From positions 1-7,634 of the forward strand of contig JAIRRR010000071.1 in assembly GCA_031255875.1 (NCBI GenBank): a stretch of 7,634 bases of DNA, written 5' to 3'. The stretch is from Treponema sp. (GTDB lineage: Bacteria > Spirochaetota > Spirochaetia > Treponematales > Breznakiellaceae). The notes below the pieces were generated by a model. The model saw only the letters and a list, made by a program, of their open reading frames with translations. It had not been told where the DNA came from and ran no database searches. Numbering within the stretch: position 1 is the first letter of the stretch; each line of letters opens with the position of its first letter. The position numbers were made by a program, and so were the translations under genes. This document shows positions 1-6,283 of the stretch, piece by piece.

Positions 1-515
1 CGCCCGGCGGCCTGTATGCCCCGGCGGGAACAGTCGCTCACCAGGAGGATAAGGTCCACGGGCGGCAGTATCCCCCGGCTGATATGCTCAAGGCCGGCCT
101 CGTTATCAACTATCAAGTAACGGTAATTCTGATAGTGTTTTTTAAGTTCCTCTCTCAATATATCGTTGATAAAGCAGTAACAGCCCTTGCCCTGGGTGCG
201 GCCCATGACCAGCATATCGTAGCTGTCTTCCTCTATAAGGGCGGAACCAAAGCGGAAATTGGCGTACTCCTGCTTGGACATGCCCGGGGGGATGGGGTTC
301 TTCTCCTCCAGTTCCGCCCTGGCGATTTCCTCGCGGATGTCGCCCAGGGTGGCGGACTTTTCCACGCCCAGCACTTCGTTCAGGTTGGAGTTCGGGTCCG
401 CGTCCACCGCGAGGACGGGGCCTTTGCCGGTTTCGGCGAGGTAATTGAGAAAAAGGCCGCAGAGGGTGGTTTTTCCCACGCCCCCCTTCCCGGCCATTGC
501 GATACTGTAGGTCAT
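1..515 (-). CDS. cooC: CooC-type CODH/ACS nickel-insertion ATPase, C-terminus cut off by window edge
   Basis: About 171 N-terminal residues are visible and the gene continues beyond base 1. I translated it by hand from ATG at 515-513. A deviant Walker A motif (GKGGVGKTT, residues 9-17) is followed by DADPNSNL (38-45), the MinD/NifH-like P-loop NTPase pattern. GRTQGKGCYC (105-114) carries the Cys112-x-Cys114 pair. In the CooC family this CxC binds nickel at the dimer interface, and the numbering matches what I recall for characterised CooC1. VDNEAGLEHISRG (136-148) is also typical. CooC/AcsF proteins hydrolyse ATP in the cytoplasm to help load nickel into carbon monoxide dehydrogenase or acetyl-CoA synthase. 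The start is supported by AGAGGAG (522-528 on the minus strand) six bases upstream. Divergent from the RACo-like gene, which serves the same pathway. The CODH/ACS structural genes may lie to the left, but that is inference. CooC1, CooC2 and AcsF cannot be told apart from this fragment. Confidence 0.9.
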   Translation of the reverse strand, partial: MTYSIAMAGKGGVGKTTLCGLFLNYLAETGKGPVLAVDADPNSNLNEVLGVEKSATLGDIREEIARAELEEKNPIPPGMSKQEYANFRFGSALIEEDSYDMLVMGRTQGKGCYCFINDILREELKKHYQNYRYLIVDNEAGLEHISRGILPPVDLILLVSDCSRRGIQAAG

Positions 516-601
516 TCCGCACTCCTCTGCAATGAACAATCTCACCCTAAAGATCCCCCGCGCAAGCGGGTTCTTGGGTATGAAACCCTTCGCTACGAAT
601 C

Positions 602-630
602 AATTTATCCGCGCGCGGGGAACAAGTCAA
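602..630 (-). promoter_or_regulatory. sigma70-type promoter for the cooC-like gene
   Basis: Read on the minus strand, TTGACT (630-625) and TAAATT (607-602) are separated by exactly 17 bases. This is close to the TTGACA/TATAAT consensus. Transcription would begin near 595, giving a leader of about 80 bases. That leader contains a small GGGT/ACCC hairpin (about 576-588) and a perfect CCCGC/GCGGG stem with a four-base loop (557-570) ahead of the ribosome binding site. I see no known riboswitch in it. Confidence 0.6.
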
Positions 631-701
631 TAGAACGAATTGCCGCCATTCATTGCATCTGACACATTCATTACAGCGCGGTGGCGCTAAAACCGGGATT
701 G

Positions 702-710
702 TGGTACACT
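702..710 (+). promoter_or_regulatory. possible extended -10 promoter for the RACo-like gene
   Basis: TGGTACACT at 702-710 fits an extended -10 element (TG-n-TACACT), but no good -35 box lies 16-18 bases upstream. Transcription from it would give a leader of about 50 bases. It is the best candidate I found in the cooC/RACo gap, and it is weak. Two CATTCATT direct repeats (647-654 and 665-672) lie upstream and could be regulator sites. Confidence 0.3.
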
Positions 711-754
711 GGCCGCGGCGTCTGTTCTACGTTTGCTTTGCCAGGGACACTAAC

Positions 755-761
755 GGGGAGG
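755..761 (+). promoter_or_regulatory. ribosome binding site that fixes the TTG start of the RACo-like gene
   Basis: GGGGAGG lies seven bases before TTG at 769-771. No in-frame ATG is available nearby upstream. The encoded protein begins directly with the first strand of the ferredoxin fold (DEILITVITEDGG), so the non-ATG start is well supported. Confidence 0.75.
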
Positions 762-768
762 AACCCAA

Positions 769-2517
769 TTGGACGAAATTTTAATCACGGTGATCACCGA
801 AGACGGCGGGGAAAAGCTCGTCCCCGTGCGGGGCGCGGGGGATTCCGGCGGAAAGAGCCTGCTGGAAATTTTGCAGGGGGCGGGGGCCTATATCCCGGCC
901 ATCTGCGGCGGCAGGGGTACTTGCGGCAAATGCCGCGTCAGGCTTATATCGGGCGAATTGGAGCCTTCCGCCGCCTGCCGCGCGTATTTTTCCCCGGCGG
1001 AGATCGAGGCCGGGTTCCGTCTGGCCTGCTCCGTCCGCCCCGCCGGCCCGGTCAGCCTCGCCATCCCCAAAGACGCGGAAAAGGAATTCCGCGCGGTAGA
1101 CAGTTTTGACGCCGGGAACCAGCGGGCCAACGCCCTGGAGCGGGAAGATTTCCCCCTGAAAAAACAGGCCCTAAGTTTTGCCCGCCAGGTCGCGGGCGGC
1201 CGCAAAGGCGCCCTCTCCCTTGACGAGCTTGGGCGCATCGCCGTTCTCGCGGAAACCGAAGGCGGCAGTGTTTCCGTCTGCCGGGAACGGGGGCGCATTG
1301 CCGCCGTTACGCGCGGGAAAGAGCCGGTGTACGGGATCGCGGTAGACATTGGCACTACTACGCTGGCCATGGCCCTGGCGGACCTTGAAAGCGGGGAAAT
1401 AAAACAGCGGCTCTCCGTGGTCAACAAACAGCGCGAATTCGGGGCGGACGTTATTTCCCGTATGGAGCGGGCGGGAAAGGGGGACCTTGCCAAAATGAGC
1501 GGGGCCGTGCGCGCCCAGATAGCCGCGGGCGCAGAAACGCTGTGCCGGGACCAGGGGGTGAGCGGGAAGGCGGTGGCAAAGATCGCGATAGCGGGAAATA
1601 CCACCATGCTCCACCTGCTGCTCAACCTGAGCTGCGCCACCCTGGGCGTTGTTCCCTTTACCCCCGTTACCCTTGACTTTGTACGCTGCTCCTACCGGGA
1701 ACTTTTCGAAGGGGACCTTTCCTGCCCGGTGGCAATACTGCCGGGAATTTCCACCTACGTGGGGGCGGATATAAGCGCCGGCCTTTTTTTCACCGAGCTC
1801 CACAAAAGCGCGGACCCGGTGTTCTTCATGGACATAGGCACCAACGGCGAGATGGCCCTGGTAAAAGACGGAAAGCTGCTCTGCACCGCCACCGCCGCGG
1901 GGCCGGCCTTCGAGGGCGGGAACATACTCTGGGGCACGGGCAGCGTTCCGGGGGCGATTTCCCAGGCAAGCTACCGCAACGGCAGATTCGAGATTAAAAC
2001 CATCGGCGACAAGCCGCCTACGGGGATATGCGGTTCCGCGGTAATAGACATTGTGTACCACGGGCTGCGGAACGGCCTTATAGAAGACAGCGGGAAATTC
2101 GCCGCCGGCATCGGGGATCTGGCGCTGGCAAAGACCCCCGCAGGCGAGGACATCAAATTCATCCAGAAGGACGTGCGGGAACTCCAGCTTGCCAAGAGCG
2201 CCATCCGTTCCGGCATGGAAGCCCTGCTCCGCCACACGGGGACGGATTACGGCGCGGTAAAGACCCTCTACATAGCCGGGGGCTTCGGCTATAACATGAA
2301 CTTTGAAAGCGGCGCGGGAATCGGCCTTATCCCCCAGGAACTCAAGCCCAGGGTTTCGCTCATCGGGAACAGCGCCCTCGGGGGCACGGTAAAGTACCTT
2401 CTGGACCGCGACGCCGGGGAAAAGATCGAAGAAATCGTGGAACAGTCGCAGGAGTACAGCCTGCCCGAGGATAAGTACTTTAACCAGATATTTATCGAGA
2501 ACGTTGAATTCGAGTAA
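769..2517 (+). CDS. RACo-like reductive activator of corrinoid proteins ([2Fe-2S] ferredoxin plus ASKHA/DUF4445 ATPase)
   Basis: 582 residues. The N-terminal plant-type ferredoxin domain has Cys46, Cys52 and Cys55 (CGGRGTCGKC) and Cys87 as likely [2Fe-2S] ligands. After a linker, an ASKHA-fold ATPase begins at VDIGTTT (192-198). It continues with VGADISAG (331-338), DIGTNGE (355-361), GICGS (419-423), AGGFG (503-507) and IGNSALGG (532-539). This N-terminal [2Fe-2S] plus C-terminal DUF4445 order is that of RACo. RACo uses ATP to drive one-electron reduction of inactive Co(II) corrinoid to Co(I), for example on the corrinoid iron-sulfur protein of the Wood-Ljungdahl pathway. RamA-type activators instead carry C-terminal 4Fe-4S clusters, which are absent here. 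The divergent CooC neighbour points to the CODH/ACS corrinoid protein as partner. An activator for an O- or N-demethylase corrinoid protein is the main alternative. TTG start with a strong Shine-Dalgarno sequence. Confidence 0.88.
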   Translation: MDEILITVITEDGGEKLVPVRGAGDSGGKSLLEILQGAGAYIPAICGGRGTCGKCRVRLISGELEPSAACRAYFSPAEIEAGFRLACSVRPAGPVSLAIPKDAEKEFRAVDSFDAGNQRANALEREDFPLKKQALSFARQVAGGRKGALSLDELGRIAVLAETEGGSVSVCRERGRIAAVTRGKEPVYGIAVDIGTTTLAMALADLESGEIKQRLSVVNKQREFGADVISRMERAGKGDLAKMSGAVRAQIAAGAETLCRDQGVSGKAVAKIAIAGNTTMLHLLLNLSCATLGVVPFTPVTLDFVRCSYRELFEGDLSCPVAILPGISTYVGADISAGLFFTELHKSADPVFFMDIGTNGEMALVKDGKLLCTATAAGPAFEGGNILWGTGSVPGAISQASYRNGRFEIKTIGDKPPTGICGSAVIDIVYHGLRNGLIEDSGKFAAGIGDLALAKTPAGEDIKFIQKDVRELQLAKSAIRSGMEALLRHTGTDYGAVKTLYIAGGFGYNMNFESGAGIGLIPQELKPRVSLIGNSALGGTVKYLLDRDAGEKIEEIVEQSQEYSLPEDKYFNQIFIENVEFE

Positions 2518-2548
2518 AACATCCGGGCCCCGGCCAGGCCCCCGGATG
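2516..2548 (-). terminator. intrinsic terminator of the kinase-GRE operon
   Basis: A perfect 8-bp stem, CATCCGGG (2520-2527) with CCCGGATG (2541-2548), encloses a GC-rich 13-base loop. Read on the minus strand it is followed at once by TTTT (2519-2516), so it suits transcripts ending the GRE gene, whose stop codon is at 2555-2553. The T-run overlaps the TAA stop of the convergent RACo-like gene (2515-2517). The plus-strand side lacks a T-run, so termination of the RACo transcript here would be weaker. Confidence 0.65.
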
Positions 2549-2552
2549 CTCC

Positions 2553-4958
2553 CTACAGGACCTGCTCCGTCCGCGCGATTATGTCGTCCTGGGTCTGCCG
2601 GGAAAGCATGCTGAAGAACGCGCTGTAGCCGGCCACCCTGACGATAAGGTCCGGGTGCTTTTCCGGGCTGGCCTGGGCGTCGAGCAGGGTTTCCCGGGAC
2701 ACCACGTTGAACTGCACGTGGAAGCCGCCGAGCCGGTTGAAGAAGGCGCGGAGCAGGGACGCCAGCTTGGCCCGGTTCTCCCCGGATTCGAGCATGGCGG
2801 GCGTGAGCTTCTGGTTCAAAAGAACGCCGCCGGTAATTTCCGGGACGGGCAGCTTGGACACGGATTTGAACACCGCCGTCGGCCCGTTTTTGTCCATCCC
2901 GTGCGAGGGGGAGCAGCCCTCCGCCAGGGGCTCGCCGGCCCTGCGCCCGTCGGGGGTCGCCGTGGTGCCCGCGCCCTGCGGCACGTTCGCCGAAATGGAA
3001 GAGGTGCCCGCGTAGTACACGCCGCCTATGGGCCCCCGGCCGTAGCGGGTGTTGCGGTACTTCTTCATCTCGTCAATGTAGATGTCGTAGGCGGCGCGGA
3101 CAAGGGAGTCGGCGTAATCGTCGTCGTTGCCGTATTTCGGGGCCGCGATTAAAAGTTCCCGTATGCGCTCGTTCTCGGCCCCCTCGAAATTCCGCTCCAG
3201 CGCGTTCCACAGTTCGCCGGCCGTTACCGACTTGTCCTCGAACACGCACTTTTTTATCGCCGCAAGGGAATCGGCAAGGTTGGCAATGCCCACCTGGAGA
3301 TCGCTGATAAAGTCGTAGACCGCGCCGCCCTCCTTCAGGTTAAGGCCCCGCTCGATACAGTCGTCGCACAGGGCCGAGCACAGGATATCCGCCGTATCGC
3401 GTTCCAGCACCGTGTCGCAGACCGAATCGATAATGACGCACTGCCGGGTAAATTCGCGGATAATCCTGTCCCAGGCACCCATCACCTCGTCAAAGGACCG
3501 CATAGCCGTAAAGTGCCCCGCCCCTTCGCAGACCCTGGTCCCGGATTCAAGGTCAACGCCGTCGTTCAGGGCGATAAGCAGGGACTTGGGAAAGTTGAGG
3601 AAGCTCATGCCCGTGCAGCGGTAGCCCCATTTGCCCGGAACGGCCACTTCCACGCAGCCTATGGCGCTGTAGTTGTACGCGTCCTCTTTTTTCACCCCCT
3701 TCGCGATAAACGAGGGGATGATAACCTCGTCGCTGTTAAAGGCCGGCATTCCGAAACCCAGGCGCACCACCTCGATACATTCCTTCATAAAATCTTCGTT
3801 AAGCAGCCTGTGGTAACGCACCGTCAGATTCGGCTGGGGAAGCCGCGTTTGGGCGACGCTGCGCAGGATGAGGAACGAAAGCGGGTTTACCGCGTCTTCC
3901 CCGGCAACGGTCTGCCCGCCTATGGTAACGTTCTGGTAGAGCGGGCTCCCGGCGGAAAAGCGGGTGTGGCTCCAGCTCCGTATCTTGTTAATGGTAAATG
4001 TTTTAAGCCACAGGTTAGTCAAAAGCTCGCAGGCGCCTTCGGCGTCGATGCCCCCCGCCCGTAAATCCTTCTCGTAGTAAGGGTAAAGGTACTGGTCCAT
4101 GCGCCCGTAGGAAAGGGAGTGGCCGTTGCTTTCTATCTGAAGGCACAGGTGCACGAGCCACAGGGACTGCACCGCCTCCCGGAAAGATTCGGCGGGCCCT
4201 GCCGGAACCTTGTCCAGAATCCTCCCCATCTCAAGAAGTTCCGCCCGCCGCTTTTCGCCCTGTTCCGTTTCCGCCATTTCCCGGGCAAGGCGGGCGTAGC
4301 GTTGCGCGAAGGCAAGCGTCGCGTCCGCCGCCAGGGAAACCGCCCGGTAAAAGTAGGACTTCGCCAGGTTCCGGCAGTCCGTCAGGTCCAGGGCCGCCAG
4401 TTTTTCCTCCGCCCGCCGCTTGTACTCCAGAAGCCCTTCCCGCAGCATACGCCGGTAGTCCACCGCCAGGTGCGCGTCCCCGGAGGTAATGTTCCCCTCG
4501 GCCTTGATTATCCCCAGGTCGTAGAAAACCTTCGCCCGCGCGGGCATGGCGGCCAGCCCCCGGTCCTTGACCGTGTTGTGACGCCAGAACGGGGCGATTT
4601 CCCTCAGCGCCCGCTTGTTTTCTTCGGTAATGGAGAAACGGTCGCCGTCCCGCTTTTCAAATTCATCGAGTTCCGCGATAACCCAGTCCATCGCGTATTC
4701 GGGGAAGACCGGGGCCGCCCGGTTGCTCGAGGCGTGGTTCCCCGCGATCAGGGTTTCCTCCTCGATAAAGACGCTCATCTTTTCCAGCACGTTTTTATAC
4801 ATCAGCGCCCGCTTCAGGGCCAGGGGCTGGTCCAGGTTTTCCCGGTACGTGTCGGTGGTGATTACCGCCCGCTCGACGCAGACCCGGGGATTCGCGTTTA
4901 AGAGCTTCAGGCGGAACCGATTCATCCGCGCTGTCAGTGTTCCAAAGCTGCTTTCCAT
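2553..4958 (-). CDS. YbiW-like glycyl radical enzyme, probable 1,5-anhydroglucitol-6-phosphate ring-opening lyase
   Basis: 801 residues, full length for the pyruvate formate-lyase/glycyl radical family. The thiyl-radical loop reads SAIGCVE (431-437): catalytic Cys435 and acid/base Glu437. The single Cys followed by VE excludes true pyruvate formate-lyase, which has adjacent Cys-Cys. The C-terminal radical motif RVAGYSA has Gly777 as the radical site. Blocks such as GIIKAEGN (149-156), SGDAHLAV (159-166), IESNGHS (275-281), GKWGYRCTGMSF (442-453), APKYGNDDD (606-614) and AGTSSISANVP (650-660) match E. coli YbiW as I recall it. PflD instead has a GRTYG-type sequence after its GCVE loop. YbiW is reported to cleave a C-O bond of 1,5-anhydroglucitol-6-phosphate to give 1-deoxyfructose-6-phosphate. 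The ATG follows GGGAG by eight bases. The gene lies 32 bases after the kinase stop, so both probably share a transcript. Family membership is near certain; the substrate is inferred from motif similarity and the adjacent kinase. Confidence 0.9.
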   Translation of the reverse strand: MESSFGTLTARMNRFRLKLLNANPRVCVERAVITTDTYRENLDQPLALKRALMYKNVLEKMSVFIEEETLIAGNHASSNRAAPVFPEYAMDWVIAELDEFEKRDGDRFSITEENKRALREIAPFWRHNTVKDRGLAAMPARAKVFYDLGIIKAEGNITSGDAHLAVDYRRMLREGLLEYKRRAEEKLAALDLTDCRNLAKSYFYRAVSLAADATLAFAQRYARLAREMAETEQGEKRRAELLEMGRILDKVPAGPAESFREAVQSLWLVHLCLQIESNGHSLSYGRMDQYLYPYYEKDLRAGGIDAEGACELLTNLWLKTFTINKIRSWSHTRFSAGSPLYQNVTIGGQTVAGEDAVNPLSFLILRSVAQTRLPQPNLTVRYHRLLNEDFMKECIEVVRLGFGMPAFNSDEVIIPSFIAKGVKKEDAYNYSAIGCVEVAVPGKWGYRCTGMSFLNFPKSLLIALNDGVDLESGTRVCEGAGHFTAMRSFDEVMGAWDRIIREFTRQCVIIDSVCDTVLERDTADILCSALCDDCIERGLNLKEGGAVYDFISDLQVGIANLADSLAAIKKCVFEDKSVTAGELWNALERNFEGAENERIRELLIAAPKYGNDDDYADSLVRAAYDIYIDEMKKYRNTRYGRGPIGGVYYAGTSSISANVPQGAGTTATPDGRRAGEPLAEGCSPSHGMDKNGPTAVFKSVSKLPVPEITGGVLLNQKLTPAMLESGENRAKLASLLRAFFNRLGGFHVQFNVVSRETLLDAQASPEKHPDLIVRVAGYSAFFSMLSRQTQDDIIARTEQVL

Positions 4959-5000
4959 AGCCGTTTCTCCCAGAACAATAGCTGTTTTTCCTAAAACAAT
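4959..5000 (-). repeat. 21-bp imperfect tandem duplication covering kinase stop and GRE ribosome binding site
   Basis: Two abutting 21-base units, 4980-5000 and 4959-4979, agree at 17 of 21 positions by my alignment, and all four differences are transitions. On the minus strand both begin ATTGTT and end with AAAC, a purine, then GCT. The first unit supplies the last kinase codons and TAG. The second carries the GGGAG ribosome binding site and ends directly before the GRE ATG. The corresponding site in the first unit reads TAGGA. Confidence 0.75.
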
Positions 5001-5965
5001 AATTCCGAGGCGCCGATGACGCCGAAGTCGTCGCCCAGTTCCGCCTCCTTAAAATAAACCGGCATATCGTTCCGGTTGTACCCGTCAAACACCGCCTTCA
5101 TGCTTTCGAGCAGATTGCCGCCCTTCCCGTCGCCCTCAAGGTTCCTCCACATCTTCAAAAGGCCGCCGCCGAACACAAAGCAGCTGATATTAAAAGTCAC
5201 GTAGAGATTGTAGGTCCAGACGCCCAGGTACTTGATCATCTGCGCGACGGCCCGGCGGGCAAGGGCGTCCCCCGCGTTGTAGGCCCGCTCAATATGGAGG
5301 CAGCTAATCTCGCCGCCCCCGGCAAATTCCGGGATGCAGGATCTCTCCCCCGCGTCGATCCAGTTTTGAACGTGCTTCGCTATCATCGAGCCGGAGCACC
5401 AGGACATGACGCAGCCCCGGTTCCCGCAGCCGCACTCCACGCCGTCGTCCGGCGTCATTATCATGTGCCCGCTCTCGCCCGACCAGCCGTAACTCCCCCG
5501 GAATATCCTGCCGCCGATAATGATAGCCGACGAAATCCCCGTGCTCACCGGGCAGTAGAGCAGGCTGTCAAAACCCCGCCCCGCCCCCAGCCGGTGTTCC
5601 GCGATAGCCGCAGCGTGGGCGTCGTTGTCCAGAATCACCCGCACGCCCCCCAGCTTTTCCGCCAGGTAGGCCCGGGCCGGAAAGTCGCGGAGATTCGGCA
5701 GATTGGAAGTCTTGACGATACGCCCCTCCTCGAACAGGACAAAGGAAGGCACCCCCACCCCGACGCCCCGGAGATCCCCCTTCCGCACATGGCCGGCCGC
5801 CATAAGCTCCCGGACATTGCCGGCAATACGGCCGAAAAAAGCTTCCGGGGAACAGGCCGCGTCCGAACCGTGGCTCAAACGGGCGACAATATTCTTCCCC
5901 CCGTCCAGCAGCCCGTATGCCGTCTTGGTCCCGCCGACATCGACCCCTACCGTGTACTGCTCCAT
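4991..5965 (-). CDS. ROK-family sugar kinase, candidate 1,5-anhydroglucitol 6-kinase
   Basis: 324 residues, normal for ROK kinases. The N-terminal phosphate-binding loop is VDVGGTK (8-14). The catalytic base is Asp115 in LDNDAHAA (112-119). GESGH (163-167) supplies a likely zinc-binding His167. The zinc motif CGCGNRGC gives Cys178, Cys180 and Cys185, and GGGL (266-269) lies in the C-terminal ATPase half. ROK kinases transfer phosphate from ATP to hexoses, usually at O6, in the cytoplasm. Oddly, the residue after the zinc motif, normally Glu (GCxE), is Met187 here, and an extra Cys190 follows. There is no N-terminal helix-turn-helix, so it is an enzyme rather than a ROK repressor. Cotranscription with the YbiW-like enzyme suggests that it makes the phosphorylated anhydrosugar, a step PTS uptake could provide elsewhere. 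A glucose or N-acetylhexosamine kinase remains possible. The ATG follows GGAGGAGG (5973-5980) by seven bases. Confidence 0.88.
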   Translation of the reverse strand: MEQYTVGVDVGGTKTAYGLLDGGKNIVARLSHGSDAACSPEAFFGRIAGNVRELMAAGHVRKGDLRGVGVGVPSFVLFEEGRIVKTSNLPNLRDFPARAYLAEKLGGVRVILDNDAHAAAIAEHRLGAGRGFDSLLYCPVSTGISSAIIIGGRIFRGSYGWSGESGHMIMTPDDGVECGCGNRGCVMSWCSGSMIAKHVQNWIDAGERSCIPEFAGGGEISCLHIERAYNAGDALARRAVAQMIKYLGVWTYNLYVTFNISCFVFGGGLLKMWRNLEGDGKGGNLLESMKAVFDGYNRNDMPVYFKEAELGDDFGVIGASELLF

Positions 5966-6164
5966 AGCCCAGCCTCCTCCGGCAGCATCCGCCGTTCGTA
6001 TCCGCGCAGGCCCATTCTCTCATATTCCCGCCCCGTAGGTAAGCTCTCCCGCTATCCGGGAGGGGGGCCTGTTACCGAGCGGGCAATGCCGGGCGGACGC
6101 AGGCCCCGCCCGGCCCGCCTGCGGCCGGGCCAGGGTCCCGGCCTACCCCCCCGCCGCGATCCCC
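5966..6164 (-). promoter_or_regulatory. long GC-rich leader with mutually exclusive hairpins upstream of the kinase
   Basis: If transcription starts near 6164, the kinase-GRE mRNA has an untranslated leader of about 200 bases. It can form a perfect 9-bp stem (6088-6096 with 6106-6114), an alternative 7-bp stem (6098-6104 with 6117-6123) and an alternative 8-bp stem (6108-6115 with 6123-6130). These share bases and cannot all coexist. A further CTCCCG/CGGGAG hairpin sits at 6046-6062. No T-run follows these stems on the minus strand, so a classic attenuator is not evident. I saw no convincing open reading frame with a ribosome binding site here, and no riboswitch class that I recognise. Confidence 0.4.
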
Positions 6165-6170
6165 GCTTAC

Positions 6171-6199
6171 AATATATCCCGATATTTTACTTTAATCAA
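6171..6199 (-). promoter_or_regulatory. sigma70-type promoter of the kinase-GRE operon
   Basis: On the minus strand TTGATT (6199-6194) and TATATT (6176-6171) are separated by exactly 17 bases, a close match to the vegetative consensus. It lies in the only strongly AT-rich stretch of the window and points towards the kinase. Its spacer contains the CGATATTTTAC element described separately. Confidence 0.6.
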
Positions 6200-6253
6200 T
6201 AAAATTAGTTACCTTAGTAATTATTTTTGTTATTTTAGTAAATATCGCTTTAC
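6180..6253. promoter_or_regulatory. candidate operator elements between the divergent promoters
   Basis: CGATATTTTAC (plus strand, 6180-6190) recurs in inverted orientation as CGATATTTAC (minus strand, 6247-6238), so one copy lies in the spacer of each promoter. The right copy belongs to a palindrome, GTAAA-N6-TTTAC (6238-6253), which overlaps the -10 box for the activase. Between them are three direct TTAGTWA units at 6205-6211, 6214-6220 and 6235-6241. A LacI-family regulator gene nearby is a plausible user, although the central CG of a classic LacI operator is off-centre here. Confidence 0.4.
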
Positions 6254-6256
6254 AAT
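6227..6256 (+). promoter_or_regulatory. sigma70-type promoter for the activase gene
   Basis: TTGTTA (6227-6232) and TACAAT (6251-6256) are 18 bases apart. Transcription would begin near 6263, leaving a leader of about 20 bases. The only purine-rich match to a ribosome binding site, GGGCAGGGC (6262-6270), is rather far from the ATG at 6284. Translation initiation may therefore be weak. Confidence 0.5.
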
Positions 6257-6283
6257 AGCCCGGGCAGGGCGTACCATATAGTT

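Noticed and set aside
84..662. Open frame of 192 codons on the plus strand at the left edge
   Set aside because: It is the antisense shadow of the CooC-like gene, whose minus-strand translation carries the P-loop and CxC motifs. The plus-strand product resembles no family I recognise and runs on into the promoter region.
682..696. Possible sigma54 -24/-12 promoter beginning TGGCGC upstream of the RACo-like gene
   Set aside because: The GC dinucleotide required 12 bases after the GG is absent; the bases there read GG.
1171..2235. 354-codon minus-strand open frame inside the RACo-like gene
   Set aside because: GC-rich codon usage leaves the opposite strand open. The plus-strand protein has a full set of ferredoxin and ASKHA motifs, while this frame has none.
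4119..4901. 260-codon plus-strand open frame opposite the glycyl radical enzyme gene
   Set aside because: It is an antisense shadow rich in Arg, Pro and Gly with no motif, and the strand is occupied by an unmistakable GRE.
2553..4958. Annotation as pyruvate formate-lyase
   Set aside because: The active-site loop has a single Cys followed by Val-Glu (GCVE) instead of the adjacent Cys-Cys of PFL, so formate C-acetyltransferase activity is not expected.
5294..6202. 302-codon plus-strand open frame across the kinase and its upstream gap
   Set aside because: It is mostly antisense to the ROK kinase. It spans the promoter island and has no recognisable domain or ribosome binding site.
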